Shown: positions 17,340-27,095, counted from the stretch's first letter. The stretch is 64,000 nt of DNA from Flavobacteriales bacterium (GCA_020635395.1 JACJZV010000001.1:434001-498000), one strand, 5' to 3'. The notes: generated from the letters alone by a model not told the origin. Program-made: numbers and translations.

Positions 17340-19823
17340 TTGAAGGTTCAACAATCTATTTCGTTTTTTCATAAGTCGTTGTGGGCAATGCTTTACATCA
17401 CGCCAATAATATTGGCAGTATATTACGTTGGGGGCATTTTTGTTGAACGCACTGCCATTGCCGAACTAAATAAACAATTAAATGTAGAAGTAAAAGTAGG
17501 GTCAATAAATCTGAATGGATTAAAAACTTTTCCAAGGCTGAGTCTGGAGTTGAGAGATATCCGTATTCAAGAATCAATGCCTCATTTTAATCGGGAGTTA
17601 TTAAAAGCTCAAAAATTGGTGGTGGTTTTCAATCCTATAAAACTATTCAAAGGCCAAAATCAAATAGAACGAATTGAATTGATTGGCGGTTGGGCTAATA
17701 TGTATAAAGGAAAAAATGGTAGCGTGAATTTTGCAGTATTAAAACCATCCCTCGAATCAAACAATGAAGCTGAAGCTGGCCTAAACTTAGATTTGAAAAA
17801 AGTAATTCTACAAAGGTTTAGACTAATATATGAGGATGAAGTGGCCGAAAAGCAAATCAACTTTAAAGCCGAAAAAGTAAAACTTGCAGGTAAATTTGAT
17901 AACGATAAATTTGAGTTAAAGGTTGATGGAGGAGGATTTTTGAGCGAACTAATCAATAATAAAACAGGCTACATAATGGGCAAATTCATCGAAACCGATT
18001 TGGATATTGATGTAAACAATACCATAGGCAGTTATAAAATAAAAAAGGGAACGATACGCATAAACGATTTGGAAATAGATGCACAGGGCAGCATTTTAAT
18101 GGTAGGGGACAACCCTGATTTTGACGTGCAGTTGCACGGGCAAAATATTGATATTCAATCTGTTTTTTCGCTACTTCCCAATGAAATGGCTTACAAACTG
18201 AAAGGCTTATCAAGCTCTGGAAAAATAAACCTCGATGGAACCATAAAGGGTATTTTTAAAGAAGAAAAGCTGCCCGAACTGGACGTTCGTTTTGGATTTG
18301 AAAAAGTGAAACTTTATTGGAATGAAAAGAATTTCGATTGTAGAAATTTGGATCTTGTTGGCAAAATTTCTAATAAAAATGCCTTGCACAAAACCCAATT
18401 GGATGTTAATCTGACCGATTTGAGTACAAAAAAATCATCGGTAAAAGGAACATTAAAAATTAATGATATATCAAAACCTAATATCCAATTTGTTGGGAAA
18501 GGTTGGATAGATGCCAAGGATTTTGAGGGTTTTGTGAGTAATAATGGAAGCATTTCGGGTAAAATATTATTTAATTTAGATGGGAATTTGCCATACAGCG
18601 AAGCAACTGAGACGATGGATTATGCAAAGTCAACGATGGTAGGAGATATTGATTTTAAGAATTTTAACTATAGTATTGACAAATGGCAACTGCTAAAAGA
18701 TGTAGCGGCTTCGGCACGAATATCCGGCAACAATTTGACTCAAACCAAAATAGACGGAAACATCTGGAATAGTGATGTAAATTATGAAGGTTCAATCGAA
18801 AATTGGCAAGGTTTCACTTTCCAAAATCAGCGGTTGAAATTAGTCGGAAGTTTGAAGAGCGATTATCTCGATTTGAATTTTAGCAATCCGAATAACGGTG
18901 TTTCAGCTGATACCACTCCGTCAGAAATTAATACCGACTTAGGGGTAGATTTTAATTTGAAAATAGACGCAAAAAAATTGGTTTGGGAAAAACTCAACAT
19001 TAGTCAACTTACGGGTTCGATTGACTGGGATGCAACGGCCATAAAAATGACGAACACCAATTTTGAAGCATGGCATGGGAAGAATAGTTTGGATGCATTT
19101 ATAACCAAAATTGCGGGAGGCTATGAAGTAAAATCATTTTCTGAAAGCGAAAGGGTAAAAGTGGAAGAGTTAATGGCAACTTTCGACAATTTCGGACAAA
19201 CCGAGTTTACACCCGAAATAGTTCAGGGAACGCTCACTGCCAAAGTTGATTTTTATGGAGAGTTTGACAACTATTTTGAGGCATTAGAAGATAAAATACT
19301 GTCTAGGATAGAGCTTTTAATTGAAGATGGCCGATTGGTTAATTATGAACCCATGGAAGAGCTTTCTAGTTTTGTGGAGTTGAATGATTTGCGTGACATC
19401 CGTTTTGAGCAATTGAGCAATGTTTTAGAAATAAGAAACAGGATGATTTCGATACCCAAAATGACTATTAATAATAATGCTATGAATGTAGAAATTGGAG
19501 GCACTCACAATTTCGATAATTACATGGATTATCATTTAAAAATTAAAGTGGCCGACTTGTTAGCCGACAAATCTGGTTGGGTAAAGAAAAAGCAAGAAAA
19601 ACAACTTGAATCAGAGAAAAACGGCGGTTTGAGTGCATATATTTTGATGACAGGAACACCAGATGACTTGAAGATACGATATGATAGAAAGGCAGTGACA
19701 AAGGCCATAAAAGAAGAAGCCAAGAATGAGACAAAAACATTTTGGCAAGATTTAAAGAAGGATGTAAAAGGTCAAAATACGCCTGTTTTGCAAAATGCCC
19801 AAAAAACCCAATGGGATGAATAA
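17340..19823 (+). CDS. AsmA-family protein
   Basis: A large 827-residue protein with one N-terminal membrane segment (about 15-35) and a long beta-rich region of the AsmA type. FPRLSLELRDIRI near the N-terminus and the C-terminal AsmA_2-like block (MTINNNAMNVEIGGTHNF and YHLKIKVADLL) are typical. AsmA/TamB-like proteins span the periplasm and are thought to help phospholipid transport to the outer membrane. The start is a TTG at 17340 (KVQQSISFFHK follows). A near-consensus -7 box (AATCTTTG) ends about 25 nt upstream. No partner genes adjoin it. Confidence 0.85.
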   Translation: MKVQQSISFFHKSLWAMLYITPIILAVYYVGGIFVERTAIAELNKQLNVEVKVGSINLNGLKTFPRLSLELRDIRIQESMPHFNRELLKAQKLVVVFNPIKLFKGQNQIERIELIGGWANMYKGKNGSVNFAVLKPSLESNNEAEAGLNLDLKKVILQRFRLIYEDEVAEKQINFKAEKVKLAGKFDNDKFELKVDGGGFLSELINNKTGYIMGKFIETDLDIDVNNTIGSYKIKKGTIRINDLEIDAQGSILMVGDNPDFDVQLHGQNIDIQSVFSLLPNEMAYKLKGLSSSGKINLDGTIKGIFKEEKLPELDVRFGFEKVKLYWNEKNFDCRNLDLVGKISNKNALHKTQLDVNLTDLSTKKSSVKGTLKINDISKPNIQFVGKGWIDAKDFEGFVSNNGSISGKILFNLDGNLPYSEATETMDYAKSTMVGDIDFKNFNYSIDKWQLLKDVAASARISGNNLTQTKIDGNIWNSDVNYEGSIENWQGFTFQNQRLKLVGSLKSDYLDLNFSNPNNGVSADTTPSEINTDLGVDFNLKIDAKKLVWEKLNISQLTGSIDWDATAIKMTNTNFEAWHGKNSLDAFITKIAGGYEVKSFSESERVKVEELMATFDNFGQTEFTPEIVQGTLTAKVDFYGEFDNYFEALEDKILSRIELLIEDGRLVNYEPMEELSSFVELNDLRDIRFEQLSNVLEIRNRMISIPKMTINNNAMNVEIGGTHNFDNYMDYHLKIKVADLLADKSGWVKKKQEKQLESEKNGGLSAYILMTGTPDDLKIRYDRKAVTKAIKEEAKNETKTFWQDLKKDVKGQNTPVLQNAQKTQWDE

Positions 19824-20012
19824 TTAAGAAAGACTGCGGCTTTGTCTTTTACGTATATAATACATGGCAATAGAAACCGCAAATGCACCCAACATCAGGT
19901 AAAAACGGTCGTTGTGGCCATCCATTTTTGCTTTGTAGGCCTCCACCGCTGTAATGGCCGCCATGGCAAGCCACAAAAGTTGTATGATTCTGTTTATTCT
20001 TTTAGAGTTCAT
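19824..20012 (-). CDS. Small two-span membrane protein
   Basis: A 62-residue protein beginning MNSKRINRIIQLLWLAMAA. It has two hydrophobic helices (about 8-26 and 38-54), a charged loop (YKAKMDGHNDR) and a basic tail (RKRQSRSLS). The ATG at 20012 overlaps the lptC stop (ATGA), which supports this start over the longer frame to 20075. It is the last gene of the birA-coaX-OMP-TPR-lptC operon. Function unknown; position next to lptC hints at a cell-envelope role. Confidence 0.72.
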   Translation of the reverse strand: MNSKRINRIIQLLWLAMAAITAVEAYKAKMDGHNDRFYLMLGAFAVSIAMYYIRKRQSRSLS

Positions 20013-20584
20013 TCTATTTCTTGTAAAGGAGACTCTGTGACCGAAACCGAGCCGGCAGGTTTTAAAATTCTCCATTTAGTAAAAGTTTCATTGCTCTCAA
20101 ACCCCTTACCCCGAAGGGTCTCTCCGTCTCGAACAATTTTAACAAATGTTTGCGTATAAATTTTTTTCGTTTTTTGATTCCAATACAACTCCTCACATTT
20201 CAATTCTTCTCCCTGTTGATTGTAAACCCGCACACTGTCTTTTAGTTTGATAAGTTTTTGAATTTCATAGTTTATGCCGTAAGCAGCCGATATTTTACTG
20301 TCTTCTTTCCCCTCTGTATTAAAAAAAGTTGCGTTCAAGCCTTTGGGCATTTCTGTGTAGGGTTCTTTTTTTTGAGGGAATCTAATAAGCAGTGGCGTAT
20401 TAATAATGGCTTTTAGTTTCGCCGAGTCATTATACTGAACCGTGACATTCTCGGCTCGTTCAATACTTAGGTCTTCAAGTTGTTGCTGCAACCGATCTAA
20501 TTCTCCTTTTCGGGCATTTCTGCAAGAAAGCAAAAAACCGGTTATCGTCAGTAGTAATAACACCTTCAATAACCGGTTTCTCAT
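20009..20584 (-). CDS. lptC: LPS export protein LptC (lipoprotein form)
   Basis: A 191-residue LptC-family protein. The N-terminus has a basic end, a hydrophobic stretch and a lipobox-like GFLLSC (Cys about 21). A short coiled segment (ELDRLQQQLEDLSIERAENV) and an LptC/OstA-type jelly-roll region follow, with the repeated edge-strand phrases LKAIINTPLL, YNQQGEELKCEELYWNQKTKKIYT and LRGKGFESNETF. LptC passes lipopolysaccharide from LptBFG to LptA across the periplasm. It follows a TPR gene by 17 bp and overlaps the next small gene. Confidence 0.88.
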   Translation of the reverse strand: MRNRLLKVLLLLTITGFLLSCRNARKGELDRLQQQLEDLSIERAENVTVQYNDSAKLKAIINTPLLIRFPQKKEPYTEMPKGLNATFFNTEGKEDSKISAAYGINYEIQKLIKLKDSVRVYNQQGEELKCEELYWNQKTKKIYTQTFVKIVRDGETLRGKGFESNETFTKWRILKPAGSVSVTESPLQEIE

Positions 20585-20601
20585 TTTATTTATAGTTGTA
20601 A

Positions 20602-21930
20602 TTATTTGCGAAATCTAATAGTGGTAGTCACTCCCAAACAAGGCACGGAAATGCTATCTCCTTCATGCATCGATGCTTTAAATACGTCTTCTGAACTTGG
20701 GAAATTAGCATAACACTTATTCATTAATTCTTGTGCAGCGGATTCCACACTCGGATCCAATGATTTTGCTTTAGCAGCTCTATCGTAGGCAGCTAAAAAG
20801 GCAGTGCGACCACCTAAACCATCGGAAGTGCATGAGCCGGAACTCTGAGCAAAATAGGAGGCAATAATCAAATGTGCTTTGCCGTCATTTGGATTGATAC
20901 TCAATACTTTCTCAGCATATTCTTTGGCCTTCGCCAAGTTTCCCATCCGAGTATAGATTGAAGACATTTCACTATATATTTTGGCTTTTTCCGAAGCATC
21001 ATTAACAGAGCCAAGCCCTTTATTATACCATTCCAAAGATTTTTGGTCGTTACCCTTTACATTGTGATATCTGGCTAAATTTATTGCAGCTTCACCAGAT
21101 GGGTCAAGGTTATACATTTTTTCCGCAAGGTCAAGCGAGTAGTCGTTTCCATCGCAACCTGCAACCTGCAGCATATGATTAACCCGTTTTAATAAGTCCA
21201 TAGAGACGTTGGGGTCGTCTGTTTTAGCCTTGTATAATTCCTCAATTTTTTCGCATGTCATAAATGGGCGGATTGCAAAATTAATGGCAGTATCCACCTT
21301 TCTCCAGGTTTCTGCTTTGGCAGTATCTGCATCGATGTTGTAGTTGACAACATCAAGAAGGTCAAAATATAATTTGAACAATCTATCTGCTTCATAATTC
21401 TTTTTTGCATACTCGTTTAGAGCATAATAGAAGTAGTTATACACCACCTTGGCATCTGTCTCATTTCCTAAATTTCTAAAACAACTGTCAAAAAGCACTA
21501 AGGCTGCCGTTGTGTCTGCCTTCCAGTTAATCATGTCAATGGCTTTGTAGCCGGCAACTTTTCCTGCTTCTCCCCAGTAATAAACCCGAACATCATAGTT
21601 TAAAAGCATAGTATCGATTAAACCATTCTTTCGTCTGTTAAACTCTTGCGGATCGTTTTTTTGAAGGTGCAATAAATATTGCTCTACCAAATAGGAGCCA
21701 ACCAAGGTAACCCTTTTGTTATAGCATGGGGCATTTTTAAATTGATAATACCAATAAGGGAAAGCCTCTACATAGTTTTTGTTTTGCCAGTGCATATTAA
21801 ACAAACCCACATTTTTTACAGTTTCGGCACTGTCAGAGCCATATTTTGATTCGCAAGGATGCTGTGCAGATGCCCCCATCCAAGCTATCAGGGCTAATGC
21901 TACCAATCCAAATCTCTTTTTCACTTTCAT
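20602..21930 (-). CDS. Secreted tetratricopeptide-repeat protein
   Basis: A 442-residue protein with a cleavable signal peptide (MKVKKRFGLVALALIAWMGA, then SAQ). TPR-like helices are visible from about residue 250, especially the A-N-L-A-R-Y and A-K-E-Y-A-E-K-V-L-S-I-N-P-N-D phrases, and a region of irregular helices comes before them. Cysteines near both ends (HPCESKYG, SVPCLG) may form a disulfide. It probably acts as a periplasmic or outer-membrane-associated scaffold. It lies between an outer-membrane protein gene and lptC in one operon. Confidence 0.8.
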   Translation of the reverse strand: MKVKKRFGLVALALIAWMGASAQHPCESKYGSDSAETVKNVGLFNMHWQNKNYVEAFPYWYYQFKNAPCYNKRVTLVGSYLVEQYLLHLQKNDPQEFNRRKNGLIDTMLLNYDVRVYYWGEAGKVAGYKAIDMINWKADTTAALVLFDSCFRNLGNETDAKVVYNYFYYALNEYAKKNYEADRLFKLYFDLLDVVNYNIDADTAKAETWRKVDTAINFAIRPFMTCEKIEELYKAKTDDPNVSMDLLKRVNHMLQVAGCDGNDYSLDLAEKMYNLDPSGEAAINLARYHNVKGNDQKSLEWYNKGLGSVNDASEKAKIYSEMSSIYTRMGNLAKAKEYAEKVLSINPNDGKAHLIIASYFAQSSGSCTSDGLGGRTAFLAAYDRAAKAKSLDPSVESAAQELMNKCYANFPSSEDVFKASMHEGDSISVPCLGVTTTIRFRK

Positions 21931-21942
21931 CTTCTTTACGTT

Positions 21943-23262
21943 TTAATTATACTTTCTTTTGTTGAACCACTTGTCATTGAGAGTTAGGCCAAATTTTATG
22001 CCAAGAATATTTTCTTCTATCAAGTTATTATCGTTTTGACCTCTCATAATGTACTCTACACCAACGTTGACTCTTGACACCATCCTATATTCAATACCAT
22101 TTATTTTATAAACGGTATAAAATGGCAAACCAACGCCCAAGCTGACCGAACGTTCGGAAATGGGTGTTCCGGCAATGCCAGTATAAAGGTTGGCGGATCT
22201 ATACCCAGCATAATAGCGAATGTTTTTGATGTAATCTACTCTTCTATCTCTTGCCGATAACTTGTCGCTTTGTGGCTGTTTTTTTATTTGATAATAACCC
22301 CCAATAGATAGTTGCGTTTGGTCGTAAAAGCTATTTAATCCTTTAATATCTTGCACTTTAGACCACAGTTGGGAGTTGTATTCGGCACCTATCATCCAGG
22401 CATTTTCATTTTCTAAACTCAAAGCGAAGCCATACCAAGAAGGTAGCTTAGATGTGGTTGCCAAATCTTTTTGGTTTAATACGGTATCTATCGGGTATCC
22501 AACTACAGAGTTTGCCGTATATACCAATTTGTCCGTACTTCGTTTTAGATTAGATTCCATACCACCCTGCAAGCCGATGGCGAGATTTTTTTCGCCCCAG
22601 ATTTGTCTATTATACTGTACGCCTCCATTCCATTTTGCTCCGTTAAAGTAGCTGATAGAATGCTGCACGGTGCTAAATATGGCAGAATTGTTTGTGAAAC
22701 GTCGAACGGTAATATCTTGAAGGTTTCCGAACAAAAAGGTAGCACCTACACCAACCGAAAATCCTTTAAAAACCTCAATACCATAGCCAAGTTTAAGCTG
22801 ATTAATGCCCCCATACCCATTAAAACTATCGAGCGTTGTATTCGTATCGACAGATGAATAAATGTTAAATAGGTAGTCTATGTTTGAAAATTGGTTGAGA
22901 GCTACTGAAAACCCCATGTTTTTCTTTAAAGGCATTCCTAAAGAGAAATATTCCAGATTTCCTTTGGTGTGACTTGCCTGTGAATTGTTCTGCTGTTGCT
23001 GAACATAGTTTAGATTAACCCCGGTTTTTAATATAGAATATTTCACCGCACTCAACGAGGCAGGATTTACCAACGAAAAACTGCCTTTATTTCTTGTTGT
23101 TGAACCAAGTCCACCCATGAGCTGCTGATAAATAAAGGCATCAGAGTTGATTAAGCCATAGCTGCCATACGTGTATGGTTCGCTTGTTGATTGAGAAAAT
23201 CCTGACAAACTTGCCAGAATACAAAGACTCAATATGTTGAATTTCAATAAGTTGTTACGCAT
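21943..23262 (-). CDS. Outer-membrane beta-barrel protein
   Basis: A 439-residue protein with a signal peptide (MRNNLLKFNILSLCILASLS, then GFSQ) and a series of amphipathic strands rich in Tyr, Gly and Asn, as in the PorV/OMPP1-FadL-like barrels of this phylum. The phrases GGLGSTTRNKGSFSLVNPAS and LSIGGYYQIKK are typical. The frame extends to 23358, but I use the ATG at 23262, which gives a proper signal peptide and only an 8-bp overlap with coaX. It sits in the birA operon before the TPR gene. Confidence 0.8.
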   Translation of the reverse strand: MRNNLLKFNILSLCILASLSGFSQSTSEPYTYGSYGLINSDAFIYQQLMGGLGSTTRNKGSFSLVNPASLSAVKYSILKTGVNLNYVQQQQNNSQASHTKGNLEYFSLGMPLKKNMGFSVALNQFSNIDYLFNIYSSVDTNTTLDSFNGYGGINQLKLGYGIEVFKGFSVGVGATFLFGNLQDITVRRFTNNSAIFSTVQHSISYFNGAKWNGGVQYNRQIWGEKNLAIGLQGGMESNLKRSTDKLVYTANSVVGYPIDTVLNQKDLATTSKLPSWYGFALSLENENAWMIGAEYNSQLWSKVQDIKGLNSFYDQTQLSIGGYYQIKKQPQSDKLSARDRRVDYIKNIRYYAGYRSANLYTGIAGTPISERSVSLGVGLPFYTVYKINGIEYRMVSRVNVGVEYIMRGQNDNNLIEENILGIKFGLTLNDKWFNKRKYN

Positions 23263-23971
23263 TAAATTGTAAGATTTTATGCAATCCCAGCAATACCAAA
23301 TTTTGGTTCGCGAATATCTTGTTTTTAATACGATTGACAAAATATCGAGCTTCTCCACCGCAAATTATGGTCTTGAGGTCATGAAAGGTTGAAGAATAGG
23401 CCGAAATAGCCCCATCTATTTCATAAAATAATCCGTTTAAAACACCGCTGGCAATGCTTTCTGTAGTGTTTTGCCCAAACAAAAGTTCCATATCATAGTC
23501 GTCCACTAAGGGCAATGCTCCGGTAAATTCATTCAGAGCTTTGAACCGAATTCGGACACCTGGGCTGATGTTTCCACCTAAGTATTGATTGTCGGCTGTC
23601 AAAATATCATACGTTATACATGTACCCGCATCTATTACAAGCAGGTTGCCCTCCGGATATAAAAATCTGGCTCCAATAACAGCAGCAATCCTGTCTTTGC
23701 CCAGAGTTTCAGGGGTTTTATACCGGTTTATCAAAGGAATTTTAGTTTTTTCGGTTAATACAAACGTGGGAGCCATTTTGCTCCAAAATTCATAAAGAGC
23801 GTCTTCATTTTTTCTGACGGTGCAAATCATAATCGAAGTAATTGAAAAATCTTTCAATTTTTCGAGCATTTCCTCGTCGGCATGGTTGCTATAAAAAATT
23901 TTGTGAATGCCATTGTTAATAAAAACAGCGGCTTTGGCTCGGGTATTCCCCACATCAATAATCAATTCCAT
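23255..23971 (-). CDS. coaX: Type III pantothenate kinase
   Basis: Phosphorylates pantothenate in the first step of coenzyme A synthesis; the type III enzyme is not feedback-inhibited by CoA. The ASKHA-fold motifs are visible: DVGNTRAKAAV at the N-terminus, GKDRIAAVIGA in the middle and DAGTCITYDIL, followed by GGNISPGVRIR. Length (238 residues) is normal. The ATG at 23971 overlaps the birA 3' end by 10 bp; coaX beside birA is a common arrangement in bacteria. Confidence 0.94.
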   Translation of the reverse strand: MELIIDVGNTRAKAAVFINNGIHKIFYSNHADEEMLEKLKDFSITSIMICTVRKNEDALYEFWSKMAPTFVLTEKTKIPLINRYKTPETLGKDRIAAVIGARFLYPEGNLLVIDAGTCITYDILTADNQYLGGNISPGVRIRFKALNEFTGALPLVDDYDMELLFGQNTTESIASGVLNGLFYEIDGAISAYSSTFHDLKTIICGGEARYFVNRIKNKIFANQNLVLLGLHKILQFNA

Positions 23972-24714
23972 TGTATTTTCCTTTCGTTGTGAATCAGTTT
24001 TCTTTTTTCCATTTTTTCGTTTTCAAGAATAAGTCTGCCATCCAAATCAACCCCCAAAACAGTCCAGCTTGTGTGTTCCAATATTATTTTTTCGTTAAAT
24101 TTATACAAATGCTTTACGAATAACTCATTAATAAGTTTCGACCCGTTGGTTTGTTGGAGCAATCGGTAGTATTTTTCGATGTATTCGCAACAAGCCTCTA
24201 TTATTTTTTTTCGGTCGGTTAATTCATTTTTTTCAATACGGATAGAAGTTGTATTAAGTGTTTGAAAATCAATTTGGTTGACATTAATTCCAACTCCAAT
24301 CACACATTTGTTGGTGTTTCCAATAATATTTTCAATCAGAATTCCGGCAATTTTTTTGTCATTCACAAAAAGGTCGTTGGGCCATTTTATTTTAATTGTT
24401 TGTTCGGGCAAAAATTGATTAAGAGCATGGCAAACAGCAACTGCCACAAATTGCGAAACAATGGCCATGTGTTCGGTAGGCAAAAAAGAAAAATTTAGAA
24501 AAAGGCTGAAAAGAGCATTTTTGCCTTCTTGACTGCTCCAGATATTATTATTTTGCCCTCTGCCATTTGTCTGAAAATTGCTGTAAACCAACATGCCATT
24601 GGGAATGTTTTCGGAAGCGATGCGGTTTTTTAAATAGGTATTGGTAGAGTCTATTTGCTCAAAAAATACCGAGCAATGACCAACGAATAAGGTTTTGGGG
24701 GACAGAATCTCCAA
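23962..24714 (-). CDS. birA: Biotin-[acetyl-CoA-carboxylase] ligase
   Basis: Attaches biotin to the biotin carboxyl carrier protein. Family motifs are DSTNTYLKN, the biotinyl-AMP loop GRGQNNNIW (a variant of GRGRxGRxW), KWPNDLFVNDKKIAGILIE and GVGINVN. There is no N-terminal helix-turn-helix, so it is a ligase only and not a repressor. The frame runs far upstream, across the divergent rsfS gene, so that part cannot be real. A TTG at 24714 gives 250 residues and lies about 20 nt after a 7-of-8 -7 box. Confidence 0.9.
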   Translation of the reverse strand: MEILSPKTLFVGHCSVFFEQIDSTNTYLKNRIASENIPNGMLVYSNFQTNGRGQNNNIWSSQEGKNALFSLFLNFSFLPTEHMAIVSQFVAVAVCHALNQFLPEQTIKIKWPNDLFVNDKKIAGILIENIIGNTNKCVIGVGINVNQIDFQTLNTTSIRIEKNELTDRKKIIEACCEYIEKYYRLLQQTNGSKLINELFVKHLYKFNEKIILEHTSWTVLGVDLDGRLILENEKMEKRKLIHNERKIQWN

Positions 24715-24722
24715 TTTTTTCC

Positions 24723-24741
24723 GACTTTTGCCGCAAAAATC
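24723..24741. promoter_or_regulatory. Interlocked divergent -7 boxes for rsfS and birA
   Basis: GACTTTTG on the plus strand (24723-24730) and GATTTTTG on the minus strand (24741-24734) face each other across 3 bp. Each matches TAnnTTTG at 7 of 8 positions. The plus box would drive rsfS and the minus box birA. The geometry implies that the two polymerases exclude each other. Confidence 0.45.
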
Positions 24742-24759
24742 GTAATTCAATAAATATTT

Positions 24760-25128
24760 ATGCCGAAAAAAAATACGGCCATTGACAAGCTCGCGGATAT
24801 TGTGGTGATGGGAATGCTTGAAAAAAAAGCACATAATGTGGTGAAAATAGACCTCAGAGACCTGAATGTTTCGGTTACTGACATCATGATTATTTGTCAT
24901 GGCGATAGTGACAGACAGGTGGCGGCAATTGCCGATAGCGTAGTGGAAACTGTAAAAAAACAAACTGGCGAAAACCCCTTTAGTAAAGAAGGAATGAGAT
25001 TGGCAGAATGGGTTTTGGTGGACTACATAAACGTGGTGGTACACATTTTTAAAAAGGATTTAAGACAATACTACGCCATCGAAGATTTGTGGGCAGATGG
25101 TATAGTTCAGGAAATAACCACAGATTAG
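24760..25128 (+). CDS. rsfS: Ribosomal silencing factor RsfS
   Basis: RsfS (YbeB/DUF143) binds uL14 on the large subunit and blocks subunit joining in poor growth conditions. The 122 residues show the family core: KAHNVVKIDLRDLNVSVTDI, CHGDSDRQVAAIADSV, EGMRLAEWVLVDYINVVVHI and RQYYAIEDLWAD. Its length is normal. It is divergent from birA, with overlapping promoters. Confidence 0.95.
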   Translation: MPKKNTAIDKLADIVVMGMLEKKAHNVVKIDLRDLNVSVTDIMIICHGDSDRQVAAIADSVVETVKKQTGENPFSKEGMRLAEWVLVDYINVVVHIFKKDLRQYYAIEDLWADGIVQEITTD

Positions 25129-25129
25129 G

Positions 25130-25735
25130 TTATTGAGTGGCCTGTTGGTTGAGATAAGATTTTAACAAAGGGTTTTTGCTCGCTATCTCATTCAAAACCT
25201 TTTCTACTTCATAGCTAATTCGCTGAAATTCAGGTTCAAAACCATATATACTTTGATTTAGATCGGTGGCATCACGCAGTGCGGTTTCTGCATTTTGCAT
25301 TTCTAAAGCAAAATATTTCTTGAAATCGGTTTTGCTCATTTCGCCACTTTCAACCGATTTTCGTAAATCAGCAGCCTGAGATTTAAGAGTTTTAGTCTGC
25401 TTCACGGCATTATCATAATTTTTTAAAAAGCTGGTATAGTTCTTTTTAATGGCCTTGTATTTTGCCAAATCGGTCGAAAAGTCGGAAGTCATCAAAGTGG
25501 TGGTGTCATAAAATTTGTTAATGTATCTAAGATGGTCAAAAATGAGTTTTTCTCTATTCGAAAGGGTTTTTGTGTCAATATTCAGAGCCATTTCGGACTG
25601 TTTTATTTTCATATCAAGCGAGTCTAATTTTTCAAAATACCGAGCATCTATTTTTGTACAAGAAACATTTAAACTGCCTATGGCAAACAAAATGTAAAAC
25701 ACCGCGATAATTGTCAATTGTCTTGTGCCTGTCAT
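25130..25735 (-). CDS. Coiled-coil membrane-anchored or secreted protein
   Basis: A 201-residue protein. The N-terminus (MTGTRQLTIIAVFYILFAIG, then SLNVSC) is either a signal anchor or an imperfect lipobox with Cys about 26. The rest is almost wholly helical and charged, with long coiled-coil-like stretches (EKLDSLDMKIKQSEMALNID and AVKQTKTLKSQAADLRKSVE). I choose the ATG at 25735 because the next start upstream, 25756, is only 6 bp from the divergent chrA start. Its 3' end lies 1 bp from the rsfS stop. Function not recognised. Confidence 0.62.
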   Translation of the reverse strand: MTGTRQLTIIAVFYILFAIGSLNVSCTKIDARYFEKLDSLDMKIKQSEMALNIDTKTLSNREKLIFDHLRYINKFYDTTTLMTSDFSTDLAKYKAIKKNYTSFLKNYDNAVKQTKTLKSQAADLRKSVESGEMSKTDFKKYFALEMQNAETALRDATDLNQSIYGFEPEFQRISYEVEKVLNEIASKNPLLKSYLNQQATQ

Positions 25736-25762
25736 ATTTTTAGCGTAATTTTCCATCTTTAA

Positions 25763-27067
25763 ATGAGCGGCTCAAAAGTAAAAAAAATTAAACGGTTCAT
25801 CTTTCTAAAAGATGTGGCTGTTTTAGCATTAACAGCCTTTGGAGGACCATCCATGCACATTGCCCTTTTTGAGCGAAGAATGGTTCAACTTAAAAAATAC
25901 CTAACCGAAGAAGAATTGTTGGAACTGTATTCATTAGCCCAGATGCTGCCTGGCCCCAGCAGTACACAAACCATAACGGCAATGGGATACAAATTTGGAG
26001 GGCCATTTTTAGCTTTTTTAACACTAATGGTTTGGGTGTTGCCGGCATTCCTACTCATGACGGCCTGTTCCTTTTTATTTGTTTTTCTCGACCAAGAAGT
26101 AACCCAAAGAGTCTTTAGATTTATTCAGCCTTTGGCCGTTGCATTTGTATTTACGGCAGGATTAAATATGGCTTTAAAAGTTAATAAAGGAAGCCTGAGA
26201 TTTGTGTTGATGGGGCTTGCATTTGTTATAGTTGCCCTGCTCAGACATTGGTTAGAGCAGTATGTAAAAACACCGTGGATGTTTCCGGTTATATTAATTG
26301 GTGGGGGAGTGGTAAGTTATTTTTTGGGTAAAAAGGACACCGAATTAGTTAAAAATGAGCAGGAAATAAAATCCAAAATTGTCGTTAAATGGCGATATTT
26401 GGTCGTATTTGCCTTAATTTTCGTCTTAGCCGGATTGCTTGTAAAATTGGGTGCGGGTCAAGATTCCGGTTTTGCACATCGCAGTTTTGTGTTGTTCGAA
26501 AATACGTATAGATTCGGAAGTTTGGTTTTTGGCGGAGGTAATGTGTTGATACCCATGATGTTTGACCAATTTGTTCAATATCAGCATTGGATTTTGCCAG
26601 AAGAATTTTTGACCGGAATTGGGCTAAATCCTGCAGTTCCCGGACCAGTTTTTACCGTAGCAACCTATAGCGGCGGATTGATAATGCGGGATTTTGGTAT
26701 GCATGCTCAAATTTGGGGGTGCTTTATTGCCACCATTGGCATATTTCTTCCTGGCACGCTCATGATTTTTTTTGTATATCCGATGTGGGATAGCATAAAA
26801 AACTACAAAATCATCAGAAGGTCGCTTGATGGGGTCATTGCTGCTTCATCAGGGTTGGTTTTGGCTGCCGGATACCTGCTGTTTATGCCGGTGGCCTTTC
26901 GATGGAAGGTGAAAAATAGCTTTCATTATACCAATCTTCAAGATGTAGATTTTGTGAACTATTTTAACATAGCGTTGGTTATACTTTTGGCACTAATGTT
27001 GCAAAAGTTTAAAATTCCGACACCAATTTGGGTGTTATTGTGCATTTTGGCTGGTATCATTTTTTAA
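25763..27067 (+). CDS. chrA: Chromate-type anion transporter
   Basis: A full-length two-domain CHR-family protein of 434 residues with about ten membrane segments. Each half carries the family signature: AFGGPSMHIALFERRM and LPGPSSTQTITAMGY in the first, FGGGNVLIPMMFDQF and GLNPAVPGPVFTVATYSGG in the second. The middle of the protein has a charged cytoplasmic loop (LGKKDTELVKNEQEIKSK). CHR proteins export chromate in some bacteria, but in others the substrate is unknown. No arsenic, chromate or other metal-resistance genes adjoin it. A 7-of-8 -7 box (TAATTTTC) lies at 25745-25752. Confidence 0.88.
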   Translation: MSGSKVKKIKRFIFLKDVAVLALTAFGGPSMHIALFERRMVQLKKYLTEEELLELYSLAQMLPGPSSTQTITAMGYKFGGPFLAFLTLMVWVLPAFLLMTACSFLFVFLDQEVTQRVFRFIQPLAVAFVFTAGLNMALKVNKGSLRFVLMGLAFVIVALLRHWLEQYVKTPWMFPVILIGGGVVSYFLGKKDTELVKNEQEIKSKIVVKWRYLVVFALIFVLAGLLVKLGAGQDSGFAHRSFVLFENTYRFGSLVFGGGNVLIPMMFDQFVQYQHWILPEEFLTGIGLNPAVPGPVFTVATYSGGLIMRDFGMHAQIWGCFIATIGIFLPGTLMIFFVYPMWDSIKNYKIIRRSLDGVIAASSGLVLAAGYLLFMPVAFRWKVKNSFHYTNLQDVDFVNYFNIALVILLALMLQKFKIPTPIWVLLCILAGIIF

Positions 27068-27095
27068 TTTTGTTCGTATAAGTATAAAAACGATT

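Noticed and set aside
23962..25044. Long frame for birA (360 residues)
   Set aside because: The extra N-terminus is antisense to rsfS and has no family resemblance; a TTG start at 24714 fits family and promoter.
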